Shown here: positions 23,301-36,731 of the stretch, piece by piece | Layout: each line of letters begins with the position of its first letter | How positions within the stretch are numbered: position 1 is the first letter of the stretch | Assembly (NCBI GenBank): GCA_005281725.1 | Contig: SSBO01000015.1 | Coordinates: forward strand, 62,001 to 126,000 | From: Wuchereria bancrofti | Taxonomy: Eukaryota > Nematoda > Chromadorea > Rhabditida > Onchocercidae | DNA: 64,000 nt | Reading direction: 5' to 3' | The notes under the pieces: generated by a model | The model's input: the letters and a program-made list of their open reading frames with translations, nothing else | Database searches by the model: none | Told to the model about the DNA's origin: nothing | Translations under genes and position numbers: made by a program

Positions 23301-26300
23301 AAGCGATAAAGATAATAACAAAAGAACAAGAACAAAAAAAAAAGAATTTTCTTTTTGTTGACATTTATTTTAAGTAATAAATTTTTAATTAATTTTGAGA
23401 TGAAAAAAAGTAGCTTTGATTTACTTTAACATTTTATCACAGTGTCTCATTTATAAAATGTAAATATTGCGTATTAAAGGTCACATGAATGTCACGTCAA
23501 ATTATGCCCTAACATTTAAGGCACATTAACGTAATATTCACAAGTACTAAATTTAATGAAACATTATAAGTAGTACTTATTAATTACGCAACGTATAATA
23601 TGTAAATATAATTTGGAGTAGTAGATCGAATAAGTGAAATAGAAATAAGAATTGAAATATTACTATCAATTTGAAATTCAAATTACAAAAACGTCTACTG
23701 TAATCAGTATTTAATGAGTGAATTATTGATAAACTGTTATCAATGGATTAAATATTATCTGATAGTAGCCCATTCGATGATAATTTAAAAATTCGGCAAA
23801 TGATATATCCGATTTATATTGCGATATCATCACCTATTTGTTTTTTTTTTTATCAACAAATGCATTTATTTATGACATATTTATTTCAAACTTGTTTCCT
23901 TTATTTATATTTAAGCTTCTTTAATTTGAAAATTTATTCAGCCAAAAATTTTAAAAGAATAATGAATGATAATAAGCAATAATAATTATTGTTGTGATAA
24001 AGAATTATTATATTTACTATAACAAAGAGATGCAAAACATCATTTCTTGCTAATTAATTGAAAAGAGATTATAGCAATGGAAGACCTAAATTTTTATATA
24101 AAACTTAAAAATGGGAAGAAATATGCTTATTGTAAGGAAGATTTCAATTTTTATAAAACAACGATAATAATAATAATGATGATAATAATAATAATAATAA
24201 TGAATGAACATTCCGATGATTTATTGGCAAATTTATTCAACATATTAATGCAAATGTGATGGTAGTTTTAGCACATTTCTTTTTCTATTAAAATTTAAAT
24301 TCTGATGTTTCAGGCAATTTTGTCAAAATTTTAAATTTACAACGATGTGAACGAAAAATGTGAAATGAACATGCAAGATAAGATTAACAGATAACGATAT
24401 GATTGTTTAGATGCATTTTAATAATTGATTTTTTATTTGTGAATAGAAATATAAAATATGAAATATTTGATGTTTCACTTTGTGTCGAACAAAAGTGCAA
24501 TATATAGTTTTTTGTATAATTTTAGATCATATAATTATTGATATTTCAACTGATATCACTTATCAATTAACACCTGAATTATCTTGGATTTTACCTGGAT
24601 TTGCTTTTTGTTTTACACCAAACATAAAGCAAAATTACTTTTTATTCCCAAACTTTTCGAACATTTTCATAAATTCTGAAATTACTCATACAAATACAAT
24701 TTTGTCTCTGATTATTAATTTATATATTTCATTAATTACTTATCAAATTCAGTTAATCAACGAATTGATGTTAAATAAATTAATAAATTAAATGCGACAG
24801 TAATTATTGCATAAATTCTTTGTTGTCATATTATTGATATTTTGAATGAATCTATTGACAAATAATGATAAATAACTTTTGTAGTTGTTTTGTTTTTCTT
24901 TTTTGATCATAAAATTATCAAAGAAGAAGGATATGCCTAAGGGTGTACGTATATTCAATGCATCTCAATTTAGTAACTTTATTTTACTTCGAAAAAATAA
25001 AGAAAATAAATTCACATTATGAATTTATAGAAGTTTTAGAGAAGAAATTATTTATGAGAAACAAGTTTGGATAAATTTTGTTTAAACTAACTGTTGTGAA
25101 ATTATCCTCATCCAATTTTTTTTTTTTTTCTATTTCAAAAGAATATGCATTATTCTTATAATGTCGTCGTTTTTTCTTTTGAAAAAAAAGCATATCATTT
25201 GTTTGAGCATTTAAACGGGAAAAGAAAATATCTGATTGCTTGAAATGTGTTTTAAAGTTTAAAGTAACAATTTAATAGCATTTTTAAAATTTATGTCATA
25301 ATAATTTTACTTTAAGAATAAATATAAAAATTTTAACTTCTTTATGAAAGTAAAAAATAAGCAAACAAGCAGATACAAATTAACTAAAGCAATGTTATCG
25401 AAATTTTCATTTTTGTTGATTAATCGTTAAGAATTTTTCAATTGTCAGTCTATTTTCTTCGTTTTTTTTTTTTGTTTTGGTTACACTTTTTGTGTTTTTT
25501 TAGTTTTAGTTAAATTTTTAGTTATTAGTTAAAAAATTTTATTACTTTGTTATATTTTAATTAATTTATTAACATTATAAAAAGCACAGTGTTTGTGGAA
25601 TAATTAGTATGTAATGAATGTTTTATTTTGAGCTAAAAAAATAAAAATGAAAAAAAGGAGTTAAATATGAATTGGACATGTTTAAAATGATTAAATTATA
25701 TTATTAATTAATACAGAACAAGTCTTTTTGGCTTGGGTTGAAATTTTGTTTATTATTTCATTTGTTGAATTTCATCCTTAGAACAATAATTTCCTAAGAG
25801 AATAAAATTTTGAAAAGACAAATATTTGTCGGACAAATATTTTTCTGAACTTTTAATAAGTTTGAAATAACTTTGACAACAATCAAAAATAAAAGATAAA
25901 ATAGTCATTATTAATTATTTCCAATTTTTAAAAAATATTTTATATACTATCAAGAATGAAAGATTTTCCGATTTTTTTTTTCTTTTTTTGATATATTTAT
26001 AAGTTAATAGAAAAAAATAACAATTCATTTGTTAATTGCTTCATTGTTTATCAGTCGTTAATTATTATCGTTGACATATATTTCTTATCAACTGTTAATC
26101 ACTGTCCTTGACACATATTTTTAAATGACATTCATTTTAATTTGTAAAAATTAATAGCGATCAAACAATCAAAAAAAAAATTTTTGCCAAATACAAAATT
26201 TAATTCTTTAAACTCTTTTATTTAATTATTGATTCATTTTTTTATTTTAGTTATCATGTTTATTGATTTATTCAACTTAAAATTTTTCAAATTTTAATCT

Positions 26301-29300
26301 TAATTCATTTCTTTTTTTCCCAACTGAAAAATTATTATTAATATAGGATAACATTGTTTTTCAATTATTTCATTTTTCTGGTGTAATTAACACTTCTTTA
26401 TTCTTTTCCTTTCTCTCTCTCACTTACCTTTTTTTTCTATTTGAAAGTCTCAAGTTACTTTAAAAAAAAAAACAAAGAGACAAAAGAAATAAGAAGTGAT
26501 AAACAAATGAAGAAGAAATAACAAATGATCTTTGGATAACTTTTTGACACAATCATTGAAATTTAATATCATTTGCTCTCCTAAGTACTTGTTATCTTGT
26601 CATTATTTCTGTAAGTTGATGAAATTTTATTTCAAAAGAAAAAAAAAGTGTTATTTAATTGAAATGTTTCCATATGAAATCGAAACAATTGTTTTTCTTT
26701 CTCTAATAAAATAGCTATTTGCAAGATAAATTTACTGATTCAACAAACAATAAATTTTTCGTTGATTGAACAACAATTACCGGTATCTTATTGTTTTAGT
26801 ACGTATATGACAATATTTTTGTTACTCTTTTCTCTAATTTTTTATTTGTTTTCCTTTTACCAAATACTATATTCTTTGTATAAAATTGAAAACTAAAAAA
26901 AAATTTTTTTTTGATAGTTCTAAATATTAAAGGAAAAGAATGAAACATGAATTGTTTGATTAGCATTTGATTTATTATCATAATCATTAATTTATTCTAA
27001 TAGTTTTATTGTAGAAAAATTAGAAGCATATTTATGGCCTATTTTGTTTCCATTCAGGAAATTGAAATTTATTTGAGGTCAATTAAAGTTTATTGAGAAA
27101 ACAGAGAGAGAAGCATTTAAGGTCATTTCTCTTTTTTTTTTGCAAAGTAAATAAGGTCGCGTGACAGATTATTGACAACAAGAAGTAATAGCTTTTTACA
27201 TTATTCCATAGCATTGATTATTCAAAATGTTTTGTTGTATAATTACTCAAAAGTAAATTATATAATTACCCAAAAAGACTAAATGATTAGTGATTGAGTG
27301 ATATAGGTAAAGTTCAATTCATATTTTTGATCAAAAAAATATTCTTATTCAATTTCTTAATTAATTTCGAACAATAATTATTAAAAAAAGAAGGAGTTAT
27401 AAATATAAAAATTTGTGGCTCATTTTCAATTCTTTATGAAATAAAAAAAAAACAAAATTAATCAATTTGGTTATTCTAAAAATGAAAAAATTATTTCTAC
27501 AATTTTAACTGAAAAACTTTTGTTAAAAGCGCAAATATCTTATCATCTTTAACTATGTTTATATCAATTAATAACAAACTGAAATGATAGTAAAAGACAA
27601 GTAGTTTGGCCTAACTTTCATACAATTCATTTAAAAAAAAAAAAAAAAAAAAATCAGTGAAGATGAGAGGAAGAGAGTAGGAAGACACATTTGCGATGAT
27701 TGATTTCATCGTCCGAAGCAAATAGAAGAGCGAAAATCAGCTGGCGCTTTTCATTATTATCATCATATGAATTATTTAATAAATTTTTTTCTTAGATTTA
27801 ATTATAATTAATGCAACATTTTCTGTTTAAATAAAATTAGCGAAAAAAAAACTAAAATTTTTATTTCATTTATTGTTTGATGATTTCTTTTATATTAGTT
27901 ACTTATTTGTTTACAATCAATCCATTTAACTATTCATTTCTTAAATTAATCATCTGTCTCTTCTTTTTCACAGTTCAATTAAGCATATATTTTTAATTCT
28001 TTTTTCTTTTCAAATTTTTTCGTAGAAATTGGATAATTGAACAAATTTTATTAATGAGAAGGAAATGGCGAAGAAATTTTTTGTTAAATGTCAGATGCAA
28101 TAAAATTTATCTTTTCAGTATATTTTCAAATGTTTATTTGTTAAATAATAATGAGATAAAAGTGATAATAATGATGTGATATGATATGATATGATATGTG
28201 ATTGGTATGAAATAAATATGGGAAAAAATCAAAAGTAAGCTTTGTCTTTTTTCTTATTTTTTAACAAGTTTAACAATATATTGTTATGATATTTATTACT
28301 GAATTAATTAATTACACATAATTTAGGACGCATAAATAAAATATAATAAATTTTTGGAATTCATTATTAACACTTTAACAATATGTCCAAAATGTCCATT
28401 TCTGACAAATTCAACAGTAACAAATCTTAGTAGCAAATTTGTTTTTTATAAAAAAAATTATTGCATACATTTATATTTATAAAATATAAATTATTGTGTA
28501 TTTTACAAAGAATAAGAGGAAATTATCACATTTCTTTACGGTAGGTTGAAATATTTAATGTTTGAAAATTCCTTTGCAAAATTTTTATTTACTCATATTT
28601 ATTTCTTATTTTTTCGCCAATAAACAAACAAACACAAATTTTCATTTATAGAATTAATCTTATTATAAAGTTATCAAAACTAATTAATTACTAATCGACA
28701 AAATATTTGTCAAGTAATCCTTTATAATTAGAGTTGTTATAAATACTAGTTTGCTAATTATTTTACCTTTTAAAATTACACTTTTAAAATCTAGTAATTT
28801 TGGAAATTTCTTTTAAAAAATTCAAAAATTATGTCTTCTTTGTTGATAAACGGTAAGCAATTATTGAAGGGAATTGAAGGAAAGCAATAATAAATAATAA
28901 TAATGATAAAATTTAAATAAATGATAGGAATTAAATGACAAATTTAGTTCTAAGCTTTGATTTGTACAATGAATTTTCCTCTTTAAAAATTATTAGAGCT
29001 GCTAACTGAGTAAATTAATTAATGACTTATTTACAAATAGCTTAAGATATTGACGTGAAGGAGAAAAAACGCACCGGCGTCTACTGACAGCGCCTATCAA
29101 TGCATTCACATTTCATTTCCAATACACATTTCCAAAACGTTGGATTGATTCCGTCATTGTTTATTATTACTATTTATTATCATCGTTATCACTATTACTA
29201 TTTATCATTATGATTTATTATTATTTCTGATTGCTTACTTTGCGTCCATTATTATTATTTATTGATTTAATTTTTAAAATATTAATTTCTCCTTTATTTT

Positions 29301-29542
29301 AGATTTTTATTTAGTTTTTTCTCAATTTTTTAAAAGTATCTTTAATAGTGCAATCTAAGATGAAAATGAAGAAATTTCAGCGATTGATTTTGCAAATTTG
29401 ATTATAAATTTGTTAAGAAAAAACCAAAAAAAAGCAGTGTTAACGATAGTAAGGAAAAGTTATATGAATTTAATTTCCAATTAAGCATTAAGAATTTGAT
29501 TAAAAATTTTGTAATCAAATACAAAAGAAAAAAAGAAATTTC

Positions 29543-29544
29543 AG
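29543..29544 (+). other. Putative trans-splice acceptor
   Basis: AAATTTCAG ends at 29544, 28 bases before the ATG of the four-pass membrane protein gene. It is the only good acceptor near the start. Confidence 0.5.
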
Positions 29545-29572
29545 GGTAAATATAATAGCACTATTGTAAAAG

Positions 29573-31954
29573 ATGCGATGTTTCGACATGCCATGTCAAA
29601 TATTTTTCGTCGATGAATATGAAAATGATGCTCAGTCCACTCATCGATGTTGTGGTGGTACCGTTCATATTAAAGTATTTTTTAAAAAAATATCTTAAAT
29701 TTCACTCCAAATTTTACAACTTTAATTTTATTTTTTTTTTTGTTAAAAAATTGAAGTAATAAATTTATCAAAATATTTTTTAAAATGGTTACTTTCGTTC
29801 AAAAATTTCTATATATTTTTTTTATGAATAATTTTATTATAGCAAATAAATTATTTTTGTTTTTTTTCACAAATAGTTATGAGTTATTGATTTTTCTGGC
29901 GCAACAATGAAACATACAATTTATTGATTTTCTTTCTTTTAAGAAAAAAAAAAATATATTTTAGATGGCGACATTATACGTGGCAGCATCAGCTCTAATA
30001 TTATGTGCCTTCAATATTGCTAGTATATGTTTTGGCATTTATTCCGTGAATTTTACGCTTGACGTTACGTTGATTATTATTAATACAATTACCGCCACAA
30101 TGATTTTTTATGCTTTATATTACGAAAAAGCAACATTTCTAATTCCATTCATTGTTACTTCCGTTCGTTTCTTTTTCTCTCTCTCTTTTTTTTGAAAAAG
30201 AAAAGTATATTTTTATATATATAAAAGGCTTAGTTTACTTTTTTTAAATAGTTATATTGAAAATGTTTTGAGCATTAGTAAAAAAAAATAAAATAAAATA
30301 AAAGAGGAAAAAGTAAAAAACAAAATTAACAAAATTAGATTTATTTTAAAATATAATAAAAGAATGATGATGAAATTATATTTTTGATCTCTTCTTTATC
30401 AATTTGATCATTGATCATTTGAAGATATTTGCAGACTAAGTAAGCTTTATCGCATAAAATTATTAAGATTTAAAAATTTTTTGAGATCGATTGCTGTTAA
30501 GATCATTAAGATTGATCGTGCTTCTACTGGAAGTCAAAAAAAAGAAGAAAAAAAGAAAAAGGAAGAAATAAAAAAGAAAGAGAAAGAAAAGAAGAATGCC
30601 ATATAAATTAATTATTTACTAAGTAAATTTTGAAAACTAATTTCTTTTAATATTTGTTCATCATACTTGTATAATTGCTTATAATATTATGATAAAAGTA
30701 TTATGATAAATTGTAATAATTTAAGAAAATTGAAATAATTATTTAAACGTATGAAACAAGCAAATAGTACAAATAGCAAAACCTATTGTTGATTTTATCA
30801 ATCGCTATCAGATAAAAAAGATTCATGAACTTTTTCTCTTTTTTTTTTTGCTCTTCAATAAACTATCATTTTCTTGTTCAAACTTTTCTTTTTTGCAAAC
30901 ATATGCATAGCACTAAGAAACATATGTAACTTTTAATTTTAATTTACTTTGAAATTTGTTTTGAAATTTTAACATGATTATGATATTTAGTTAAAACTAA
31001 TAGCACATAAGTGATGATAACAGGATTAAAGATATTATAATCACTCGCAATCAATCAATAATGATTATGTTAAGATAATTAGTAGATAATAAAGTTAAAA
31101 ATTACATTCTGAATGCTTACATTAATTTAATAATTTTTAAAATTTTACTTATTTTCAGATAGCTCAATGCGCAGGTTTTCTTCTTTTGGCTATTTATACA
31201 TTATATTATACAATTACATATAAAAAACAAACATTCAATAGGAAATTTGGTTAGTTTAAACTTTAATCAAGTAGCTTTTTTCTTCCTTTTCTATCGTTCA
31301 TATCATTAATTTAATTAAGTAATTAATTAATTAAAATTAAGTTTTAAATTTTTTAATTGTCTAAGTAGTAATTTTTAAAATTGCTATTTACGCATTTGAA
31401 AAGATCTTATTGTTATTGTAGTTTTGTAATTATTTTTTTCACTCAATTATATTTTTATTATTTGTTCCAATTTCTCTATTTTTTGTTTATTATTATTCCT
31501 ATTAGTATTAAAATTGTTACTATTATTTTTAGCAATATTATTGTTATCATCATTATTACTCTTGCTATCATTATTGTTATTATTACTATTTCTTTCTAAT
31601 TTGAAAATATCTTGTTATTATTACTATTTCTTTCTATATTATTATTATTACTATTTTTTTTCTAATTTGAAAATATCTTATTTGTAAAATAATCAATGGT
31701 CAAACAAAATGATTTAGAAATTAAAAACAGACATTGCAAATATTTTTTCATTTCTGTCTTCTTTCAAATTGCAGAGAAATTTTGGAATTAAATTTAATTT
31801 AATTTCAGATCAAGTATTAATGTCTGTTAGCATATTTCTTGGTATAATAATTTCCACGTGGTCATGGATTGTTGCAGCTAAATGCTATAAATATTTGAAA
31901 CAACAAAATTGTAATTTCAATGAAACAGCAAAAGAACGATGCCTTTGGCGGTGA
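29573..31954 (+). CDS. Four-pass membrane protein, LAPTM-like
   Basis: Exons 29573-29674, 29965-30162, 31159-31249 and 31809-31954 join in phase and give 178 aa. The cytosolic N-terminus begins MRCFDMPCQIFFVDEYE and has RCCGG followed by VHIK just before the first membrane helix. This resembles the Cys-rich CCxxxH start of the LAPTM lysosomal membrane family. Four hydrophobic segments lie at about residues 37-59, 66-87, 90-121 and 134-158, and a Cys-rich polar tail ends ERCLWR. Nematodes have many proteins of this general four-pass kind. Location in lysosomal or plasma membrane is inferred from fold only. The G+C-richer island at 29040-29160 could be its promoter. Confidence 0.75.
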
Positions 31955-33752
31955 TAATTATTAATAATTTATAATTGCTAAAATTTACAATCAATTTTTA
32001 TTTTCATTTTTTTTTTAAACGTTCCCTTTTTGTTTGATAATCATTTGTCTTATATTTTATCAAAAATTATTTTATTTTATCTATGATTAATAAATTTTTA
32101 TCGAAAAAAATAGGTAACAATATTTTACAGAAAGTTGAAAGTTTGCAATTGTTACATTTCAATTGTAATTATTACTTTTTTTACGTGAGATACGTGTTGT
32201 TTATGCACTCTTTGATAAGTTGAAATTACGCCACTTATTTTTAAGATTTTATTGCATTACGTTTATCAAATTTTCTTTATTTTATTTACTGTTTCTTTTT
32301 TCTTCTTTTTTTTTTTTTTTTTTGAGAAATTTATGTCGTATAATTTAATCATTCGAATAATACTTCATTTATTTTCATCACTTTATTTTTGTCATTTTGT
32401 TAATGAATGAACTAAATTAAATATTTCATTAAAAAAATTGATTAATTCATAATGCTTTTGTAAAATTTGAAAGAAAAAAGATTAAAACAATGTACATTTT
32501 ATTTTCCTCTAAGTTTTAAATTAATTAAAATTCAACAGATTTTGATTGAATTTAAATCTTCTGAATAAGTTGAATTTTTGTTAAATTTTGTTTGTTTGAT
32601 CGTTTTTCTTCTTTTTCCTGTTTTATTAGAAGGAACTAATTAAGAAAATTGGATCATTTAAGAGTTTCATTTAAGGTTCATTGTTTCATTCATTGATCCT
32701 TTTCATTTCATTGCTATCATTTGTCGTTTTACTAAAATAAAAGATTAAATTAATAAAAATTTCTAAAATTTTTCTAAGATTGCACCTTTTTTGAAGGACG
32801 TTGTTCCTTTGATCGATCATACATTTTTAGGGACATTTCATTATTACAAATTATAAAGAAATAAAATATAGTTGCAAAAATAGACTAAGAAATTAATTCA
32901 TGCAATCAAGACTTATCAAGTGTTATCACTGATTTGTAAAATTTTTTTTACAATAAGAGTTAATCTGATGGGTTTTATTTTAAACAATTTAAAAATTTAA
33001 CTTCCAGTTCTGATAAAATTTGTTCATAATAAACGATGTATTTTTATTATTGGATCGTCATATTTTTTGCTTCTATATTTTGTATAATAATTAATAAAAT
33101 TATACGAACTTCATCAAATCAATAAATGCCAGCCAATCAATTATATTCGAATCAATTTAATTAAAGATAAAAGCATCAAATTATTTAAATTTAATGAAAA
33201 TTTGATTAAATGCAAAAATATATTAAAACATGTCATCAGCAACAATTTATTTTTTTAAATCTTTTACAAAAATTAATTGGACGAGTTCTTTTTTCGCATA
33301 TTTTTTTAATTTTTATAATGAATGGAAGAAATCTTTGAATTGAGTAATTTAAAAAATATCAAATGAAATGACAACAAAGAATTCATATTCTAGTAAAAAT
33401 TTGTTTACAATATTTAGCAAATTTTATTACTACTTCAGAATATTTTGAATTTCAATAAGTCTGATAATATCTGAAGTGCTGTTAATATCAGTTTTATTGA
33501 TTAAAAAGTTTGCACCAAATTTTAATCTTTTGTGCCAGTACATAATTTCATAAATTTATCATTTAGCTCAATAAAAAAAAAGAGTAAAATGCATATGAAT
33601 TTTTACTCGGATTAAATAAACAAATTTAATTCTTTCGATTTTATTCATAATCAATGAAATTGTTATCTTTAACATACAAATATCAGTGATAAATTAGTTG
33701 ATAAAACATTTATAAATTACATATTAGAAAGGTGTGGTTACTTTACAAAAAA
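31955..33752. other. Intergenic
   Basis: AT-rich, with long T runs (for example about 32308-32323). No exon is seen. The last 100 bases hold three GATA-type motifs close to the next start. Confidence 0.5.
33663..33704 (+). promoter_or_regulatory. Three GATA-type motifs before a start codon
   Basis: TTATCT at 33663, TGATAA at 33687 and TGATAA at 33699 lie 49-90 bases before the ATG at 33753. In nematodes, clustered TGATAA sites close to a start are typical of intestinal genes controlled by ELT-2-type GATA factors. TGATAA is common in this AT-rich window, so the cluster may be chance. Confidence 0.35.
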
Positions 33753-36731
33753 ATGAAATTATTATATTTGTTATTTATTTTGGTTTATTTATCTTCCGTA
33801 TTCGCTGAAACATTGCAATGGAGTAATCATAGTAAAAATGTTAGTTTTTTTAAAGGATTTCAGAAAAACAAAAAAATTCTGAAAAAACAATTACAAATAA
33901 AATTTTCTGAAATAAAAAATAAATATAAATTACATTAGTTTTTCTTTTTTTTAATGAAATTTTATATCTTTTGCAATATCAATCTCATATAAAATGCTAT
34001 AAATAAAATATCTTAAAAACTCATTGAAAAATACCAAATATCGTCAGATTTTAATATTATTAAAAAGAAAAAATTGGGATTAATATTTACTTGCAAAAAA
34101 AAGAGAAAATTCAAATTTTATAATTAAAGAGATAAAATATCGAAAAGGAAAGTAACTAATTAGCGCAAATTTTGTTGATTAAATTTTTGTCAATTGCATA
34201 TTCTATGAAAATTTTTTCAAAAACTTTCAAATAATACTTTTTTAATTTTTTGAAAATTCAATGTTCGAAGTTAACAAATCTCTCACTAAATTTTTCTTTT
34301 AAAAATTAAATTTTCTTATTTCCAAAGAAAAACTTTCGCTGTTGAACTGTTTGAAATTTGAGTAATAATTTTAAGCTTTCTTTACGAATTCTTTAAGTTT
34401 TTCTAGAAAACATTTTTTTTTTTCTACTTGAAAGTTTTTTGAAGTCAAAAAACTCTTTTTTTAAAAAGAAATGATAAATTTTTGAAAGGAAATGAAAATA
34501 AAGCTTCTTTCTTTTAAAAAAAATTTTAAATTTAAAATTTCTAAAAATCGATTTGCATTGAGAAGTTTTTTAAAAAATAAAAATTAGTTATAATGTAACG
34601 TTCATTCCATCACATTTCAAACAGACAATTATCTATCCAATAAAGGCTTAATTGCATTTTTCATTCAAAAATTAGCCTAAAAAAAATGTCAAAAAACTTT
34701 CAATTTGAAGCAATGTGCATTTTTGAATTAATTTTACAATTTTATTTTGAAATATAAACTGTTCAAATCAATAATTTCAATTGCTTTGATCCTATGAACG
34801 ATGTTATGAACTAATCACCTTACTTTTAAGTTATTTGTCGTTGAATGATTTATGATTTGTTTTGTTCTCGGGATGACAAAACTGCAAAGTGTTAAGCAGT
34901 TAAATTTAACAATGCGTTATAATCAAACAGTGATAAAATGATAAAGTTGATCAATGATAACAGAATTTGGTTTATTAAATTCAGTAACAATAAACTTTTC
35001 GTATCTTCTAGTAATGAAAATATTAGCAGTAATTATTGATATTAATAGTAAAATCAAATCCATTTGAACTTATTCTATTTTCCGTTCATTTCCGTAATTT
35101 TTCAAGAAAGACAACAAAACTGAATTTGAAAAAAAAAGTTCGGAAAAGAAAAAATATATGTGTGTGTCATTTATGATAAAGAGGCAATGATATCAATTTC
35201 AAAACTTTTAAATTAAATATTTCAGTTAATTCTTTTGTTACAACTCATTCTTATCTTTTTATCACATCTCAAATTATTCACTATCACTATTTATCATTTA
35301 AATGACAAAGTTCACTTAAATCATTCGTCAAAAAATTACGTAAAAACAAAGTGATAATTAATTAAAATATTAGCATTGAACTGGTAGCAATAAAGAAATC
35401 AGTTATGATTAGTTGAATTTTAATGAATTTCAACTTATTAATCTTTCAAGTAATTTTGAATTAAATTGACAAATCGATGTCCTTTCATTATTTTAGCTAT
35501 TTAATTATATCTTCAAAATGATATTCATTTTATTCATTTTCAATTAACTAATTTCTCCTTGTGTAATTTGTAAAGAAATATAAATTAATAAATTTGCTAA
35601 ATTTTTTGAACAAAATTCAATTTCAGTATGACGATGAGAATATTTGTCGGAGAAAATTATTCAGAACAGACGATAAAATATTCACATTGCTAGCATTTCC
35701 AAGTTTATTTATTTCATTTAATCTTATCATCTTATCATCGTATTTATTTGCTGTTACAATGACAGAAGTAATTTAATGACAATTTAATTTCTTAATTTTT
35801 TATTTGTTCACTAATATCTTTTCAAATGCTTTTTTTTTTAATTATAGGTCGGTGAAAGGAAAAAAAAACTTAAAGTTATTAAATTTATGTTTTGTTTGAT
35901 CCTTTTTTGATAAATGTTCATTAATTGTATATTCTATAGAAATTCTCTCGGAAATTATCCTTAAATAATTTATCAAAAATATCAATGCATCATTTGATTG
36001 AAAATATTACCATAATTTAACAAACATTACCTTTTTTTTCTGAATTTTCCGGTTAAAACTTGATGTGAGAATAATAATTGGTTTTAATTATTGGAAAATA
36101 TTTTAATATTATTAAATTAACAATTTCCTCCCTCAATAGTTGTCGCCAAAATCTAAAATTACGCATAAAAAATTAAAAATTATATTCTTATTAATTAGAA
36201 AGAATCAAATAAAAATATAAATTTTAGCAACTTTAAGTTCTTTTTTGCTAATTAATAAAAAAATGAGTGATGAAGAATCAAATTTAAAATTAAAAAAAAA
36301 ATTAACTACTCCTTGTACGTTTTTTTGCTCATTAAAGTTACCTGAATTGCAATTAATTTGTGAATTGAATTTTGAAAGATGAAAAAAATATCGTTACAGC
36401 ATTAATTGAAACAACGGTACATTTTAATGAATGAAACTAAAGTTTGCAAAATTTTGCATAAAATTATTTATCATTTAAAAAGAAATAAATCACTCATTCA
36501 TTACATTAAAAACGCTTTTATTGTTTATCTTTTTTTAATTTAAATTAAAATTTGTAAACAATTAAATTAATGTGTTTGGATTTTTTCCAGGTGCGAAGTG
36601 CTTTATTAAATACAGAAGATATTATGCTTCAAGTAATGGATTCTGTATTAGTTTGTTTAGTACCAACAAATATTATGAATCGAATTTGTGCAAGCGATGC
36701 TAAAAATATACGCTATAAAAAAAATATATGA
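33753..36731 (+). CDS. Small secretory-pathway protein, not recognised
   Basis: Exon 1 (33753-33839) encodes a clear signal peptide, MKLLYLLFILVYLSSVFA, then ETLQWSNHSKN, up to a GTTAGT donor. Exon 2 (35627-35767) has a TTTCAG acceptor and a polar start with ENICRRKLFR, then a hydrophobic stretch FTLLAFPSLFISFNLIILSS. Exon 3 (36591-36731) has a TTTTTCCAG acceptor and ends in RYKKNI. All junctions are phase 0, giving 122 aa. I do not recognise the family. If exon 1 is not spliced, it reads on to a stop at 33938 as a 62-residue secreted Lys-rich peptide, so exons 2-3 might belong to a separate gene. The intron of 1.8 kb leaves room for a missed exon. Confidence 0.5.

Larger units (their letters stand above)
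19072..29542. other. Long AT-rich gene desert
   Basis: About 10.5 kb without an exon I can defend. It holds long A and T runs, a GA-rich microsatellite (about 19694-19733), an ACGT-rich cluster (20306-20390), a short ATGAT/GATAT repeat (about 28176-28198), and three G+C-richer islands at about 22621-22700, 27655-27745 and 29040-29160. Open frames in it (for example 19658-20005 minus, 24480-24791 plus) are AT-driven, low-complexity and lack splice or start context. Confidence 0.5.

Noticed and set aside
24480..24791. 103-residue plus-strand open frame
   Set aside because: AT-driven composition, no upstream acceptor, no similarity to a family I know.
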